Shown here piece after piece: positions 1 to 7,790 of a stretch of 47,467 nucleotides of DNA; position 1 is the stretch's first letter, and each line of letters begins with the position of its first letter. The translations under genes were made by a program, and so were the position numbers. This DNA comes from JBOFFI01 sp051657245 (GTDB lineage Bacteria; Pseudomonadota; Alphaproteobacteria; Holosporales; JBOFFI01). The notes under the pieces were generated by a model. That model did no database searches. It worked only from the letters and a program-made list of their open reading frames with translations, and was not told where the DNA came from. The stretch covers positions 1-47,467 of the forward strand of contig JBOFKI010000005.1 in NCBI GenBank assembly GCA_051657245.1, given 5' to 3'.

Positions 1-2
1 AA

Positions 3-258
3 AAGCGCACCTCCTTTCATCAAAAAATGGACGTAGAGCAGCTGAAAGCCTACGTTTCAGCTAATCCCGATCATACCTTGAAAGAGATTGGAAAAGCTTT
101 AAACATGGCATATCAGACAGTTTTCACGTGGGTTGTGCGTTTGAGCCTAACGCGAAAAAAAAGACCACGCGTTACCAGGAACGCAACGAAGAAGCGCGTT
201 CTAGCCTATTTTTATGGTTTCTTAAATTCCGTCAGGGGGTGAGGCTGAAGACTTTTTT
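3..258 (+). pseudogene. IS630-family transposase fragment (second helix-turn-helix region)
   Basis: The reading frame is open from the window edge (position 3), so the ATG at 27 is probably not a true start. The peptide KMDVEQLKAYVSANPDHTL and the following WVVRLSLTRKK resemble the second helix-turn-helix of IS630/Tc1-like transposases. After a run of eight A (155-162) the family-like continuation (KTTRYQERNEEARSS) lies in another frame. The fragment stops making sense in the T-run at about 253-260, where a second IS630 remnant begins. The DDE catalytic part is absent, so it cannot be active. The family call is fairly safe; the exact right boundary is not. Confidence 0.65.
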
Positions 259-555
259 TTATAGGTCACCCCAAGGCGCCTCAGCGCTTTCATGATGCAG
301 GTGATGCTCACGGAAAAAACGTGCAGCGCGCTCTCGCAAATACGCATCGGAGTGCGTTTCAACATCCAGAGATAGCAGCGCCTCCATATCAATCTTTGGG
401 GGCTTATAACGTGTCCTTTTGGGCGAGATCTCCTTTGTCCAGCGCATCACGCTGGCAACACAAACACCAAAGCGAGCCGCAACACTTTCCATGCTCAGGC
501 CTTCCTTCTCCCGAACATCCAATACCTTCCGGCGAAAATCTATCGAATATGACAT
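249..555 (-). pseudogene. IS630 transposase, N-terminal part (inverted segment)
   Basis: The start is probably the ATG at 555 (MSYSIDFRRKVLDVREKEG), which matches the usual IS630 N-terminus, rather than the upstream ATG at 573. A helix-turn-helix (VAARFGVCVASVMRWTKE) and then KIDMEALLSLDVETHSDAY follow. The open frame runs out with a spurious tail. Dropping one T in the T-run near 318 (after RAARF) gives the family-like continuation SVSITCIMKALRRLGVTYKK, so a frameshift is present. The catalytic domain is on the other strand at 641-1165. The piece is non-functional. Confidence 0.65.
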
Positions 556-607
556 GCCAAAAATTATAATCAATTTATAGATTAATAGCTATATTCGGTA
601 CGCCTTG

Positions 608-1165
608 AGGCGTCTTGGGGTAACCTATAAAAAAAAGTCTGAGTCACCCCAAGGCAAGCCCCGACGCACGGCTTGCCTATCAACAAAAAATCCAAACCTA
701 TCTTAAGGCAAAGCGTCCTGTGGTGTATGTCGATGAATCAGGGGTTGCTCACGATATGCCAAGAACCCATGGGCTATGCTTTAAAAGGAAAACGCTGTTG
801 GGGGAGCCACGCCTGGGGAGTGAAGGGTCGAACTAACGTCATCGGGGCCCTTGTAGGGGGATTGCTTTTGACAGTCACTTTGTTCCAAGAAAATATGAAT
901 TCAGAAATCTTTACAGCTTGGCTGAGGCAAGATTTACTCCCTAAACTTCCCTATAAAAGCGTTGTGGTGATGGATAACGCCGCATTCCATAAAGGACAAA
1001 AAATCCAACAAATCCTTGAAGCTGATGGACATACCTTGCTCTATCTTCCTACCTATTCCCCAGATCTTAACCCCATCGAGCGCAAATGGGCGAGAGGCCA
1101 AAGCACACAGAAGAAGATTCCAGTATCACAACATTCACGAGCTCTTCCAATTGACAAAACTATAA
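608..1165 (+). pseudogene. IS630 transposase, C-terminal DDE domain, frameshifted
   Basis: The translation starts as RRLGVTYKK at 608 and, after an A8 run (629-636), continues as SLSHPKASPDARLAYQQKI. The DDE triad of the IS630 superfamily is visible: VVYVDESG (first Asp), VVMDNAAFHKG (second Asp) and SPDLNPIERKWA (Glu). Frameshifts occur at about 771-774 (after MPRTHG) and at about 1090 (after KWA). Correcting the last one gives EAKAHRRRF and a TAA stop at 1163-1165, just inside the right terminal repeat. With several frame breaks and a displaced N-terminus this is a dead copy. Confidence 0.7.
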
Positions 1166-1278
1166 TCAAATTATAAGCCCTTAGCTATAATTGCCATTGG
1201 TCTGCACCTACCCAAGCTGGATACCCGAACACTTTCGACCTCACCTCGACCCTAAACCCTTTCTTCAGGAACGACTAA

Positions 1279-1749
1279 TTATCGACTTTGCTTTAAAAGC
1301 ACGGCTTTTTGACGCTTCCAGTCTCGCTCTTTAATAGCTTCGCGCTTATCTTGCGTTTTCTTCCCCTCTGCAACCCCCAGCTCCAACTTGATCATTCCCC
1401 TTGGGTTGAGGTAAAGAGACACGGGGATCAGTGTCATACCTTTGCGCGTCACAAGACCCGATAATTTCCTGATTTCGCGCCCACGCGCCAGCAATTTACG
1501 CCGCCGCCGAGGCTCATGGTTTGTATATCCGCCCTGTTTATATTCAGGGATAAAAGCATTAATCAAAAAAAGTTCTGCATTCTCAGGAGAAACATAGGCC
1601 TCCCCCAAACTCGCCTGCCCCGCTCGCAATGCTTTAACCTCCGTTCCTTGCAAAACAACACCTGTCTCTAGGGTTTGATGGATGAAGTAATCAAATTTTG
1701 CCCTTCGATTTTGAACTACAATCTTACGACCATCTCCCTGCTTGCCCAT
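1279..1749 (-). CDS. smpB: SsrA-binding protein SmpB
   Basis: The 156-residue protein is full length for SmpB, the partner of tmRNA that rescues stalled ribosomes in trans-translation. Family hallmarks are visible: an N-terminal VVQNRRAKFDYFI, then GTEVKALRAGQASLGEAYV, then NPRGMIKLELGVAEGKKT, and a basic C-terminal tail (DKREAIKERDWKRQKAVL) that enters the decoding centre. The ATG start at 1749 lies 33 nt after the ftsH stop on the same strand, so it could be read from the ftsH transcript. The tmRNA gene itself is not in the window. The call is secure. Confidence 0.96.
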   Translation of the reverse strand: MGKQGDGRKIVVQNRRAKFDYFIHQTLETGVVLQGTEVKALRAGQASLGEAYVSPENAELFLINAFIPEYKQGGYTNHEPRRRRKLLARGREIRKLSGLVTRKGMTLIPVSLYLNPRGMIKLELGVAEGKKTQDKREAIKERDWKRQKAVLLKQSR

Positions 1750-1782
1750 AAACCTACACGGCTCCGCCTTCAGGTCTTGGCG

Positions 1783-3741
1783 TCAGCTTTGGAGGATTTT
1801 TTCGGGTTTTCTTAGGGGGGGGGGTGTCCCCCCTCCAGAAGCGGCTTCCCCCTCCCCCGAAACAGAGCTTTTTTTCCTTGGCTTTTCAGAAGATGAATCT
1901 CCATCCATCGATTCAGGAGGAACAGACCGGTCAAATCGACCTGTATTCAAAAGCTGACGAATTTCATCCCCTGTCAATGTCTCATATTCCAACAAATGTT
2001 CTGCGATTAACTTAAGGTCTTTCGCATGTTGAGTTAAAATCTGTTTCGCCGTTCCATAGGCCTGATCCACGATGGAGCGTACCTCTTGATCAATCAGCTG
2101 GGTCGTCGCCTCGGATACATTTTTATGCTGAGCCACAGAATGTCCCAAAAAAACTTCTTGGGTTACTTCTCCATAGCTTAACGGACCTAATTTTTGGCTC
2201 ATCCCCCACTCTGTCACCATGCGACGTGCCATTTCGGTGGCGTGGCGGATATCAGAAGAAGCCCCCGTCGTCACTTTCTCCACCCCAAAGGTGATCTCTT
2301 CTGCAAGACGTCCCCCCATGGCAACCGCGAGATCCGCCATCAAACGCGCTCTAGAGACAGAGATACGGTCCCTTTCCGGCAAACGCATCACCATTCCCAG
2401 CGCACTTCCCCTGGGGATAATCGTCGCTTTGTGAATAGGGTCAGAATCCGGAGAATGGAAAGCCACCACTGCGTGCCCTGCTTCATGAAAAGCCGTCAAG
2501 CGCTTTTCATCTTCATTCATCGCCATCGAGCGACGCTCCGCCCCCATCATCACCTTGTCTTTTGCGTCCTCAAATTCCTGCATCCCTACCGAGCGCTTTC
2601 CACGCCGCGCAGCCAGCAAAGTTGCTTCATTGACAAGATTTGCCAAATCAGCACCAGAAAATCCTGGAGTTCCCCGAGCGATGATATGGGCATCAACACC
2701 CGGAGCCAAGGCAACCTTTTTCATATGCACCTGGAGGATTTTTTGCCTTCCCATGATATCGGGATTAGGAACCACAACCTGACGGTCAAAACGACCCGGA
2801 CGCAACAGAGCAGGATCTAACACATCTGGACGGTTTGTCGCAGCGATCAAAATGACGCCTTCACTTGACTCAAACCCATCCATTTCAACCAAGAGCTGGT
2901 TCAAGGTCTGCTCTCGCTCGTCATTTCCACCTCCCAAACCTGCGCCGCGGTGACGCCCCACAGCATCAATTTCATCGATAAAAATGATACAAGGCGCGTT
3001 TTGCTTACCCTGTTCAAACATATCCCGCACACGGCTCGCCCCAACGCCCACAAACATTTCCACAAAATCAGAACCGGAGATAGAGAAAAAAGGTACGTTA
3101 GCCTCCCCCGCAATGGCCCTAGCCAGCAAGGTTTTACCCGTTCCCGGAGGCCCCACCAACAATACACCCTTGGGAATGCGCCCCCCTAATTTCTGAAATT
3201 TTTGAGGATCTTTCAAAAAATCAACAATTTCTTCAAGGTCTTCCTTAGCTTCGTCAATCCCTGCAACATCCTTAAACGTAACAGGGTTTTTCTTCTCATC
3301 CATCAAACGGGCTTTGGATTTTCCAAACCCCATGGCACGCCCTGTTCCATTTTGCATTTGCCGCAAGAAAAAAACCCAAACACCAATCAGCAGCAACATA
3401 GGAAACCAAGATAGCAAAATTTGAAAAAACGAAGGTGAACCTTCCTCCGGCGGCGCAGCTTTAATACGCACATGACCCGCCATCAGCTTGTCTACTAAAT
3501 TAGAAGCATTGGGCGGCACATAGGTAGAAAACTGACGCCCATCTTGCAAACGCCCCAAAACTTGATCTCCGCGGATAAAAACCTCCGCCACATGTCCTGT
3601 CTTAACTTCAGACATAAAATCAGAAAAATCCACAGACTGCACATGCTGACGACCCGAGCCACCTTGATACATGTTAAAAAGCGCAAGGAGAAAAAGACCA
3701 ATGATCAACCAAAGCGCTACGTTTTTGCTATTGCTTCCCAA
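1783..3741 (-). CDS. ftsH: ATP-dependent zinc metalloprotease FtsH
   Basis: The 652-residue protein is a membrane-anchored AAA+ protease that degrades misfolded membrane proteins and selected regulators. An N-terminal membrane segment (LWLIIGLFLLALF, about residues 10-22) and a second one near residue 110-125 (PMLLLIGVWVFFL) flank the periplasmic domain. Walker A is GPPGTGKT, Walker B is IIFIDEID, the arginine-finger region is RPGRFDRQ, and the zinc site is HEAGH. The start is a TTG at 3741 preceded by an AAAGGG about seven bases upstream, and no better ATG exists before the first membrane segment. The C-terminal tail is Gly/Pro-rich and is encoded over a G10 run (1815-1824 on the plus strand). 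It lies 186 nt downstream of tilS. Confidence 0.97.
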   Translation of the reverse strand: MGSNSKNVALWLIIGLFLLALFNMYQGGSGRQHVQSVDFSDFMSEVKTGHVAEVFIRGDQVLGRLQDGRQFSTYVPPNASNLVDKLMAGHVRIKAAPPEEGSPSFFQILLSWFPMLLLIGVWVFFLRQMQNGTGRAMGFGKSKARLMDEKKNPVTFKDVAGIDEAKEDLEEIVDFLKDPQKFQKLGGRIPKGVLLVGPPGTGKTLLARAIAGEANVPFFSISGSDFVEMFVGVGASRVRDMFEQGKQNAPCIIFIDEIDAVGRHRGAGLGGGNDEREQTLNQLLVEMDGFESSEGVILIAATNRPDVLDPALLRPGRFDRQVVVPNPDIMGRQKILQVHMKKVALAPGVDAHIIARGTPGFSGADLANLVNEATLLAARRGKRSVGMQEFEDAKDKVMMGAERRSMAMNEDEKRLTAFHEAGHAVVAFHSPDSDPIHKATIIPRGSALGMVMRLPERDRISVSRARLMADLAVAMGGRLAEEITFGVEKVTTGASSDIRHATEMARRMVTEWGMSQKLGPLSYGEVTQEVFLGHSVAQHKNVSEATTQLIDQEVRSIVDQAYGTAKQILTQHAKDLKLIAEHLLEYETLTGDEIRQLLNTGRFDRSVPPESMDGDSSSEKPRKKSSVSGEGEAASGGGTPPPLRKPEKILQS

Positions 3742-3927
3742 TTTTTTGCCCTTTCAGAAAACCCATTTTTTTGATCCATTACCCCCCAAAAAAACAGCTA
3801 GAACATAACCTTATTCAACCGAACAAAATTTAATTTTTCCTTAAAAAAAACGCGTCTTTTTTTTTCTGTATTACATTGAAAAAAAAAGATTTCACATTTA
3901 AAAAAGAAGCCTGCTATCTGTTTTTGT
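3742..3927. other. AT-rich, homopolymer-rich gap between tilS and ftsH
   Basis: This 186-nt stretch is extremely A/T rich, with repeated runs of six or more A or T and one CCCC run. No coding sequence with recognisable content was found. It presumably holds the ftsH leader and perhaps its promoter, but homopolymers prevent picking a convincing -35/-10 pair by eye. Confidence 0.5.
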
Positions 3928-5289
3928 TTACATAGAAAAAAGCTCCTCCCCAGGATATAGAGAAATATCCGGAAAAAGCACGAACTTCCCCAAAAATACC
4001 ACCTTCTGAACAACCCTGTCAATGGACGCTTCGCGCCTTTTTTTTATCCCACCTGTTTGAAAAAACAGATCATCCAAAAAAAATCCCATTTCCTCCCCCC
4101 CCCCCTCAAACCTGAGGGAAGGTATGCTGGCCAAAGCACGTTTTTCTAAGCACGAAAGTTGTGCGCCTCCCCATGCCTGGACACCGGCTTCCCCTAAACA
4201 CGTCAGCCTCAAAGGATTTTTTGTTTTCAATTGCAAGTAAAACCGCCGGTCCCAGATTAATGAAATGCTCCCATCCTCTTCCGGAAAGAACACATCAGAT
4301 CTTTGGATCAGCGCAAGCTCTCGATAAAACCAAATAAAGCCTTTGCGTTCCACAAGACAGCAGCCCCCCAGGGTTCTAACTTGTTTGAGATGCCCTGCCA
4401 ATATTTTCTCAATCCAAGGGTTTACCTGCCGCTGCTTAAAAAAGAGCTTTTGCCCTCCACAGGCCTGTAGAATTTTCCTCAGAACAAGGGATTGGATGTC
4501 TGTCGAAAAACTTTTGAATACGTCTAACTGAAGCGACATATGTCCTTGTGGAAAAACGCATAACCCTTGTTGCAAGCACGCTGCAATTTGATTATCTATC
4601 ACGTACCGTCTGATGGAAAAATGTTGAATTTCTGATAAAATCTCCTGTTTTTGGGCTGCAGAAAAGATGGTAAGCTGGTGTCGCACCCGAACCCGAGAAA
4701 AGCGCATTTCTTGATTACTTGGATCTTCCACCCAAGGCATCCCTTCTTTCTTAAGCGTTGCTTCCAACCTTTCTTTGGGGAAGCTTAGCAAGGGACGCAA
4801 AAGGCGAATACCCAAACGCTGGGACAAAACAGACATACACGCAAGGCCGTATGGCAGGCTCTGCCTTTCTTGTCTGAGCAAAAAGGTTTCAAGTTGATCA
4901 TCTTGATGGTGAGCCAAAAAAAGGCTTTGGATCCCATGCTTCCAGCAATAGGTTGTCAGAAGCTCGTAGCGCTTTTCCCGAGCCTTTGCTTGAATGCCGC
5001 TTAAGGGTCTATCCCCCTCCCAGGTGAGAATTTTCCCTTGAATACCCAACTGCTCCACCCATTTTAAAACTTGCAAAGCTTCCTTTGAAGATTGAGGACG
5101 CAGACGGTGGTCAACGATAAGGGCAACCAGACTTTTTGCGCGGCCTTTTGCCCAATTTTTTAAAAGTACTAACAAAGCAAGACTGTCCCTGCCACCAGAA
5201 ACAGCAACAGCCAAGCGCTGTTCATCTACTAAAAAAGGAAAATTTACCAGCTTCTCAGAAAATTCTGTTAAAGAAATGGGAACAAACAT
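3928..5289 (-). CDS. tilS: tRNA(Ile)-lysidine synthase TilS
   Basis: TilS adds lysine to C34 of the CAU-anticodon tRNA-Ile so that it decodes AUA. The N-type ATP pyrophosphatase loop SGGRDS is at residues 31-36. Further family signs are VALIVDHRLRP and LAHHQDDQLETFLLR with the metal-binding histidines. The protein is 453 residues, in the family's range, with a less conserved C-terminal half. The start ATG at 5289 lies 27 nt beyond the BamE-like gene stop, with AAGG just before it. The bamE-like - tilS - ftsH - smpB row suggests one transcription unit. An in-frame G11 run (4095-4105, codons near 394-398) sits in the C-terminal part and is a slippage risk. Confidence 0.93.
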   Translation of the reverse strand: MFVPISLTEFSEKLVNFPFLVDEQRLAVAVSGGRDSLALLVLLKNWAKGRAKSLVALIVDHRLRPQSSKEALQVLKWVEQLGIQGKILTWEGDRPLSGIQAKAREKRYELLTTYCWKHGIQSLFLAHHQDDQLETFLLRQERQSLPYGLACMSVLSQRLGIRLLRPLLSFPKERLEATLKKEGMPWVEDPSNQEMRFSRVRVRHQLTIFSAAQKQEILSEIQHFSIRRYVIDNQIAACLQQGLCVFPQGHMSLQLDVFKSFSTDIQSLVLRKILQACGGQKLFFKQRQVNPWIEKILAGHLKQVRTLGGCCLVERKGFIWFYRELALIQRSDVFFPEEDGSISLIWDRRFYLQLKTKNPLRLTCLGEAGVQAWGGAQLSCLEKRALASIPSLRFEGGGEEMGFFLDDLFFQTGGIKKRREASIDRVVQKVVFLGKFVLFPDISLYPGEELFSM

Positions 5290-5316
5290 GGCACCTTGAA
5301 AGCGCAGTGATCAGCC

Positions 5317-5775
5317 TTAAGAACGTTGAGGCTTAGGCGGTGCTTTTCCTAAATTTCGAAAAAGTTGCTTCATAACGGGTGTCGACTGACCCACCGGTGG
5401 CGTAACCCGTTTAACCACGGAAACAGCCTCCATATCTTTTTTGCTTTTTTCATCCATTTTGGTCAAAACACCACCGGAAGAAAACGTTAAAACATACACC
5501 CTATTTTCCAAAACCGTCGGTGTGAAAAACGCACAAGTTTCAGAAAAAGAAGAGAAGTAATACCACGTGTTTGGATCAATGGGAGACACAGAAGAGGGCG
5601 TTCCCCAAAGGTTAAAAACATCTTGTTGGGTGGTTTTTCCAACTTGAATCTGCTTCAATGTGCTGCGAGGCAACACCATGCCACTTTGCTGATGGGTGGA
5701 GACACAGCCCAAAATAGTCAGGCTCAGTAAAGCGAATCCAATTCCTCTTAAGACTTTTTCAAACGAAAATATCAC
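5317..5775 (-). CDS. BamE/SmpA-like outer membrane lipoprotein
   Basis: This 152-residue protein has a lipoprotein signal ending in TILGC (Cys24). After it comes the SmpA/OmlA-type segment LKQIQVGKTTQQDVFNLWGTP, then SPIDPNTWYYFSSF. This is the pattern of BamE-like proteins, in which a Gly-Thr-Pro turn precedes a conserved tryptophan-tyrosine strand. BamE helps the BAM complex insert outer membrane beta-barrels. The Lys/Pro-rich C-terminus (GKAPPKPQRS) is not part of the domain. It is the first gene of an apparent row with tilS and ftsH. Alphaproteobacteria have more than one BamE-like protein, so I do not assign bamE itself. Confidence 0.75.
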   Translation of the reverse strand: MIFSFEKVLRGIGFALLSLTILGCVSTHQQSGMVLPRSTLKQIQVGKTTQQDVFNLWGTPSSVSPIDPNTWYYFSSFSETCAFFTPTVLENRVYVLTFSSGGVLTKMDEKSKKDMEAVSVVKRVTPPVGQSTPVMKQLFRNLGKAPPKPQRS

Positions 5776-5897
5776 TTCTGCAAACCCTAAACAGATTAAA
5801 AATAGTTATCCTGTCCCAAAATGTGGCACATGGGGCTTAGCTTTGTCAAGGAATCCCTTTTGTACTGTACAGGCCTTACGAAAACTGCATCAAACAT

Positions 5898-6662
5898 TTA
5901 AAGCTCATCTTGAGCATGAATGGGCTGCTTAAGAACAAAAAAAAATTTTGAATTTATTTGGTTTGTAGGCTCATTTTCGTGTGTCTGCAGAAGATCATAC
6001 ACGACAAGGTCTTTTATCGTAACAGATTGAAACAATCCCTTTAAATGGTTTTGCATCCTAAAAAGCATGTTTTTTTCAAGCGTCAGCCTCATCAAATCAA
6101 ACATCCTGCTTCCAGATTGAGTACAAGAAAACCAAGAAAGAGGAATTTTGTAAGAATAGGAACTGTAATAAACGTCCTCTTCATTTTTATTGTTTAAAAA
6201 AATCATCGTTGGCACGGCTTCAAAAAAAATACGGCTTTGAGGATTCTTTTCCAGCAATTTTGAATAACAAACCATAAAATCAATCGGCTGATCCTGTAAA
6301 AAATTCCACGAGAAACGGTCAACGATAACCACATAAAAGAGATTTTCAAGCTGCCTGATGTCTTTAAGATCAGAAAGATTAAAATTAAGCTTTAAAGCCG
6401 TTTTTTCGACCATATCTTCTCTATAAGGTAAACTTTCATAACTCCAAATAATTTTTTCTTGGTTTGATGAAAAAACGCTCTGCTCAATACTGGAGCGCCC
6501 AATCACCAGCCCCAGTTTTTCCCCAGATTGTTTAAGGCTTTTAAGAAAATTAATTTGCCGATCTAATTCACCCTCTTCTCTATGGGATTTAACGGACATC
6601 CCTGGGAAAGAAACGAAAAAAAGTGTTATCACCAACAAAAAAAAGGTATATTTTTTAGACAT
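5898..6662 (-). CDS. Exported protein of unknown function
   Basis: I do not recognise this 254-residue protein. It begins with a clear signal peptide (MSKKYTFFLLVITLFFVSF), so it is probably periplasmic or released. The mature part alternates predicted strands and helices: KLGLVIGRSSIEQSVF, then IIWSYESLPYRED, FYVVIVDRFSWNFL and RIFFEAVPTMIFL. This vaguely recalls a Rossmann-like fold, but no nucleotide-binding or catalytic motif is visible. Codon use is more A/T-rich than in tilS or hslU. It lies 122 nt upstream of the BamE-like lipoprotein on the same strand. Coding status is supported by length, signal peptide and a continuous frame. Confidence 0.6.
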   Translation of the reverse strand: MSKKYTFFLLVITLFFVSFPGMSVKSHREEGELDRQINFLKSLKQSGEKLGLVIGRSSIEQSVFSSNQEKIIWSYESLPYREDMVEKTALKLNFNLSDLKDIRQLENLFYVVIVDRFSWNFLQDQPIDFMVCYSKLLEKNPQSRIFFEAVPTMIFLNNKNEEDVYYSSYSYKIPLSWFSCTQSGSRMFDLMRLTLEKNMLFRMQNHLKGLFQSVTIKDLVVYDLLQTHENEPTNQINSKFFFVLKQPIHAQDEL

Positions 6663-6749
6663 AAACCACCCATCAAATTACAAAAAAGAATGCCCCCACA
6701 TTACCTGTTTTGTTTTGGATAGACAACAAAAAATGTCTCATGGATGCTT

Positions 6750-7115
6750 TTAAACCATTTTCCCCAGAACCTTTCCACCCAACAGGTGGACGTGGAAATG
6801 CGGCACTTCTTGCCCACCGTTAAGGCCACAATTTGAAATCAATCGGAACCCTTGTTCCTCAAGACCCTCTTGGCGCGCAACGCTTTGAACAGCGCGCCAA
6901 AAGCCAAGCTGAACCTCAGAAGACGCTTTTTCAGTAAAATCAAGCAAGGTGAGGTAAGGTCCTCTCGGGATCACCAACAAATGAATCGGTGCTTTAGGTT
7001 GAATATCGTGGAAAGCGAGTGCATAAATATCTTCATAGACCTTGCGACAAGGAATTTCTCCCTGTAGAATACGGCCGAAGATGTTGGAGGGATCGTAAGA
7101 AGAGATAGATTTCAT
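6750..7115 (-). CDS. HIT-family nucleotide hydrolase/transferase (HinT-like)
   Basis: The 121-residue protein from the ATG at 7115 matches HIT (histidine triad) purine nucleotide phosphoramidases. It starts with SNIFGRILQGEIPCRKVYED, continues with ALAFHDIQPKAPIHLLVIPR, and ends with the triad in VPHFHVHLLGG, where the middle histidine is the nucleophile. An ATG at 7154 would add 13 residues unlike the family. The 7115 start has GGAG about 11 bases upstream and aligns with known HinT N-termini, so I prefer it. It is divergent from hslV, sharing a 120-nt intergenic region. Confidence 0.92.
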   Translation of the reverse strand: MKSISSYDPSNIFGRILQGEIPCRKVYEDIYALAFHDIQPKAPIHLLVIPRGPYLTLLDFTEKASSEVQLGFWRAVQSVARQEGLEEQGFRLISNCGLNGGQEVPHFHVHLLGGKVLGKMV

Positions 7116-7235
7116 GTTACGGTTAGCTCCAAAAGTTAAGGCATACCAGAGCAATACTACTACAAGCGCTTAGGTTTGACTAGGGCAGATTATCTCTATG
7201 AAGAAAACCCTATTGCGATTGAGAGGACATAAACT

Positions 7236-7790
7236 ATGACAGAAGAACGACCCTCCCCTTTATGGCATGGAACAACCATTGTATCAGTCCGCAAAGGGAA
7301 TGACGTGGTGGTGGCAGGGGACGGTCAAGTCACCATGGGTTCTGTCATTATCAAAAACAATGCACGTAAAGTGCGGCGTCTTGGGTCTGGACAAGTGATT
7401 GCTGGGTTTGCTGGAGCCACCGCCGATGCGTTAACGCTGTTTGAGCGCCTCGAAGCCAAATTAGAGCAATATCCAGCACAACTCTCCAGAGCTTGTGTAG
7501 AGCTGGCAAAAGACTGGCGTACAGACCGCTACCTGCGCCGCCTAGAAGCCATGATGGCAGTTGCAGACAAAAATCAATCCCTTATTTTAACAGGGACCGG
7601 AGATGTTTTGGAACCAGAAATGGGACTGATAGGGATTGGCTCAGGCGGGCCCTATGCCATCGCCGCAGCCAGAGCTCTGGTTGACCTCGATTTAACTGCT
7701 GAAGAAATTGCCCGCAAAGCCCTGCATATTGCTGCAGATCTATGCGTTTATACCAATGCTCAAATTTTGATAGAAAGGTTGCCCCAATGA
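7236..7790 (+). CDS. hslV: ATP-dependent protease subunit HslV (ClpQ)
   Basis: HslV is the proteolytic core of the HslUV complex, a bacterial relative of the proteasome beta subunit with an N-terminal threonine nucleophile. Here the conserved TTIVSVRKG begins at residue 13, after a short pre-sequence ending in PLWHG. Such a WHG pre-sequence is usual in alphaproteobacterial HslV and is removed to expose the threonine. Further hallmarks are VVVAGDGQVTMG and GFAGATADA. The ATG at 7236 follows GAGAGGA with good spacing. The stop overlaps the hslU start in an ATGA, indicating translational coupling. Confidence 0.97.
   Translation: MTEERPSPLWHGTTIVSVRKGNDVVVAGDGQVTMGSVIIKNNARKVRRLGSGQVIAGFAGATADALTLFERLEAKLEQYPAQLSRACVELAKDWRTDRYLRRLEAMMAVADKNQSLILTGTGDVLEPEMGLIGIGSGGPYAIAAARALVDLDLTAEEIARKALHIAADLCVYTNAQILIERLPQ

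Larger units (their letters stand above)
249..1189. mobile_element. Rearranged IS630-family element with its 5' half inverted
   Basis: The N-terminal half of the transposase reads on the minus strand (555 down to 249), and the C-terminal half reads on the plus strand (608 to 1165). The two halves overlap in a 33-bp inverted repeat, 249-281 against 608-640, with two mismatches. The terminal repeat upstream of the N-terminal half (564-593) and the one after the C-terminal half (1160-1189) match each other in direct orientation (about 23 of 30 bases). In an intact IS they would be inverted. Flipping 282-607 would restore a normal IR-left, N-terminus, C-terminus, IR-right order. Confidence 0.7.

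Noticed and set aside
2194..2820. 208-codon open frame antisense to ftsH
   Set aside because: The ftsH frame is fully explained by family motifs; the antisense frame is His/Arg-rich low-quality sequence without a ribosome binding site.
7176..7202. Possible heat-shock or sigma-70 promoter before hslV
   Set aside because: A TTGACT is present but no -10 box at a proper distance (spacers of 9 or 15), and no sigma-32-like CCCCAT pattern.
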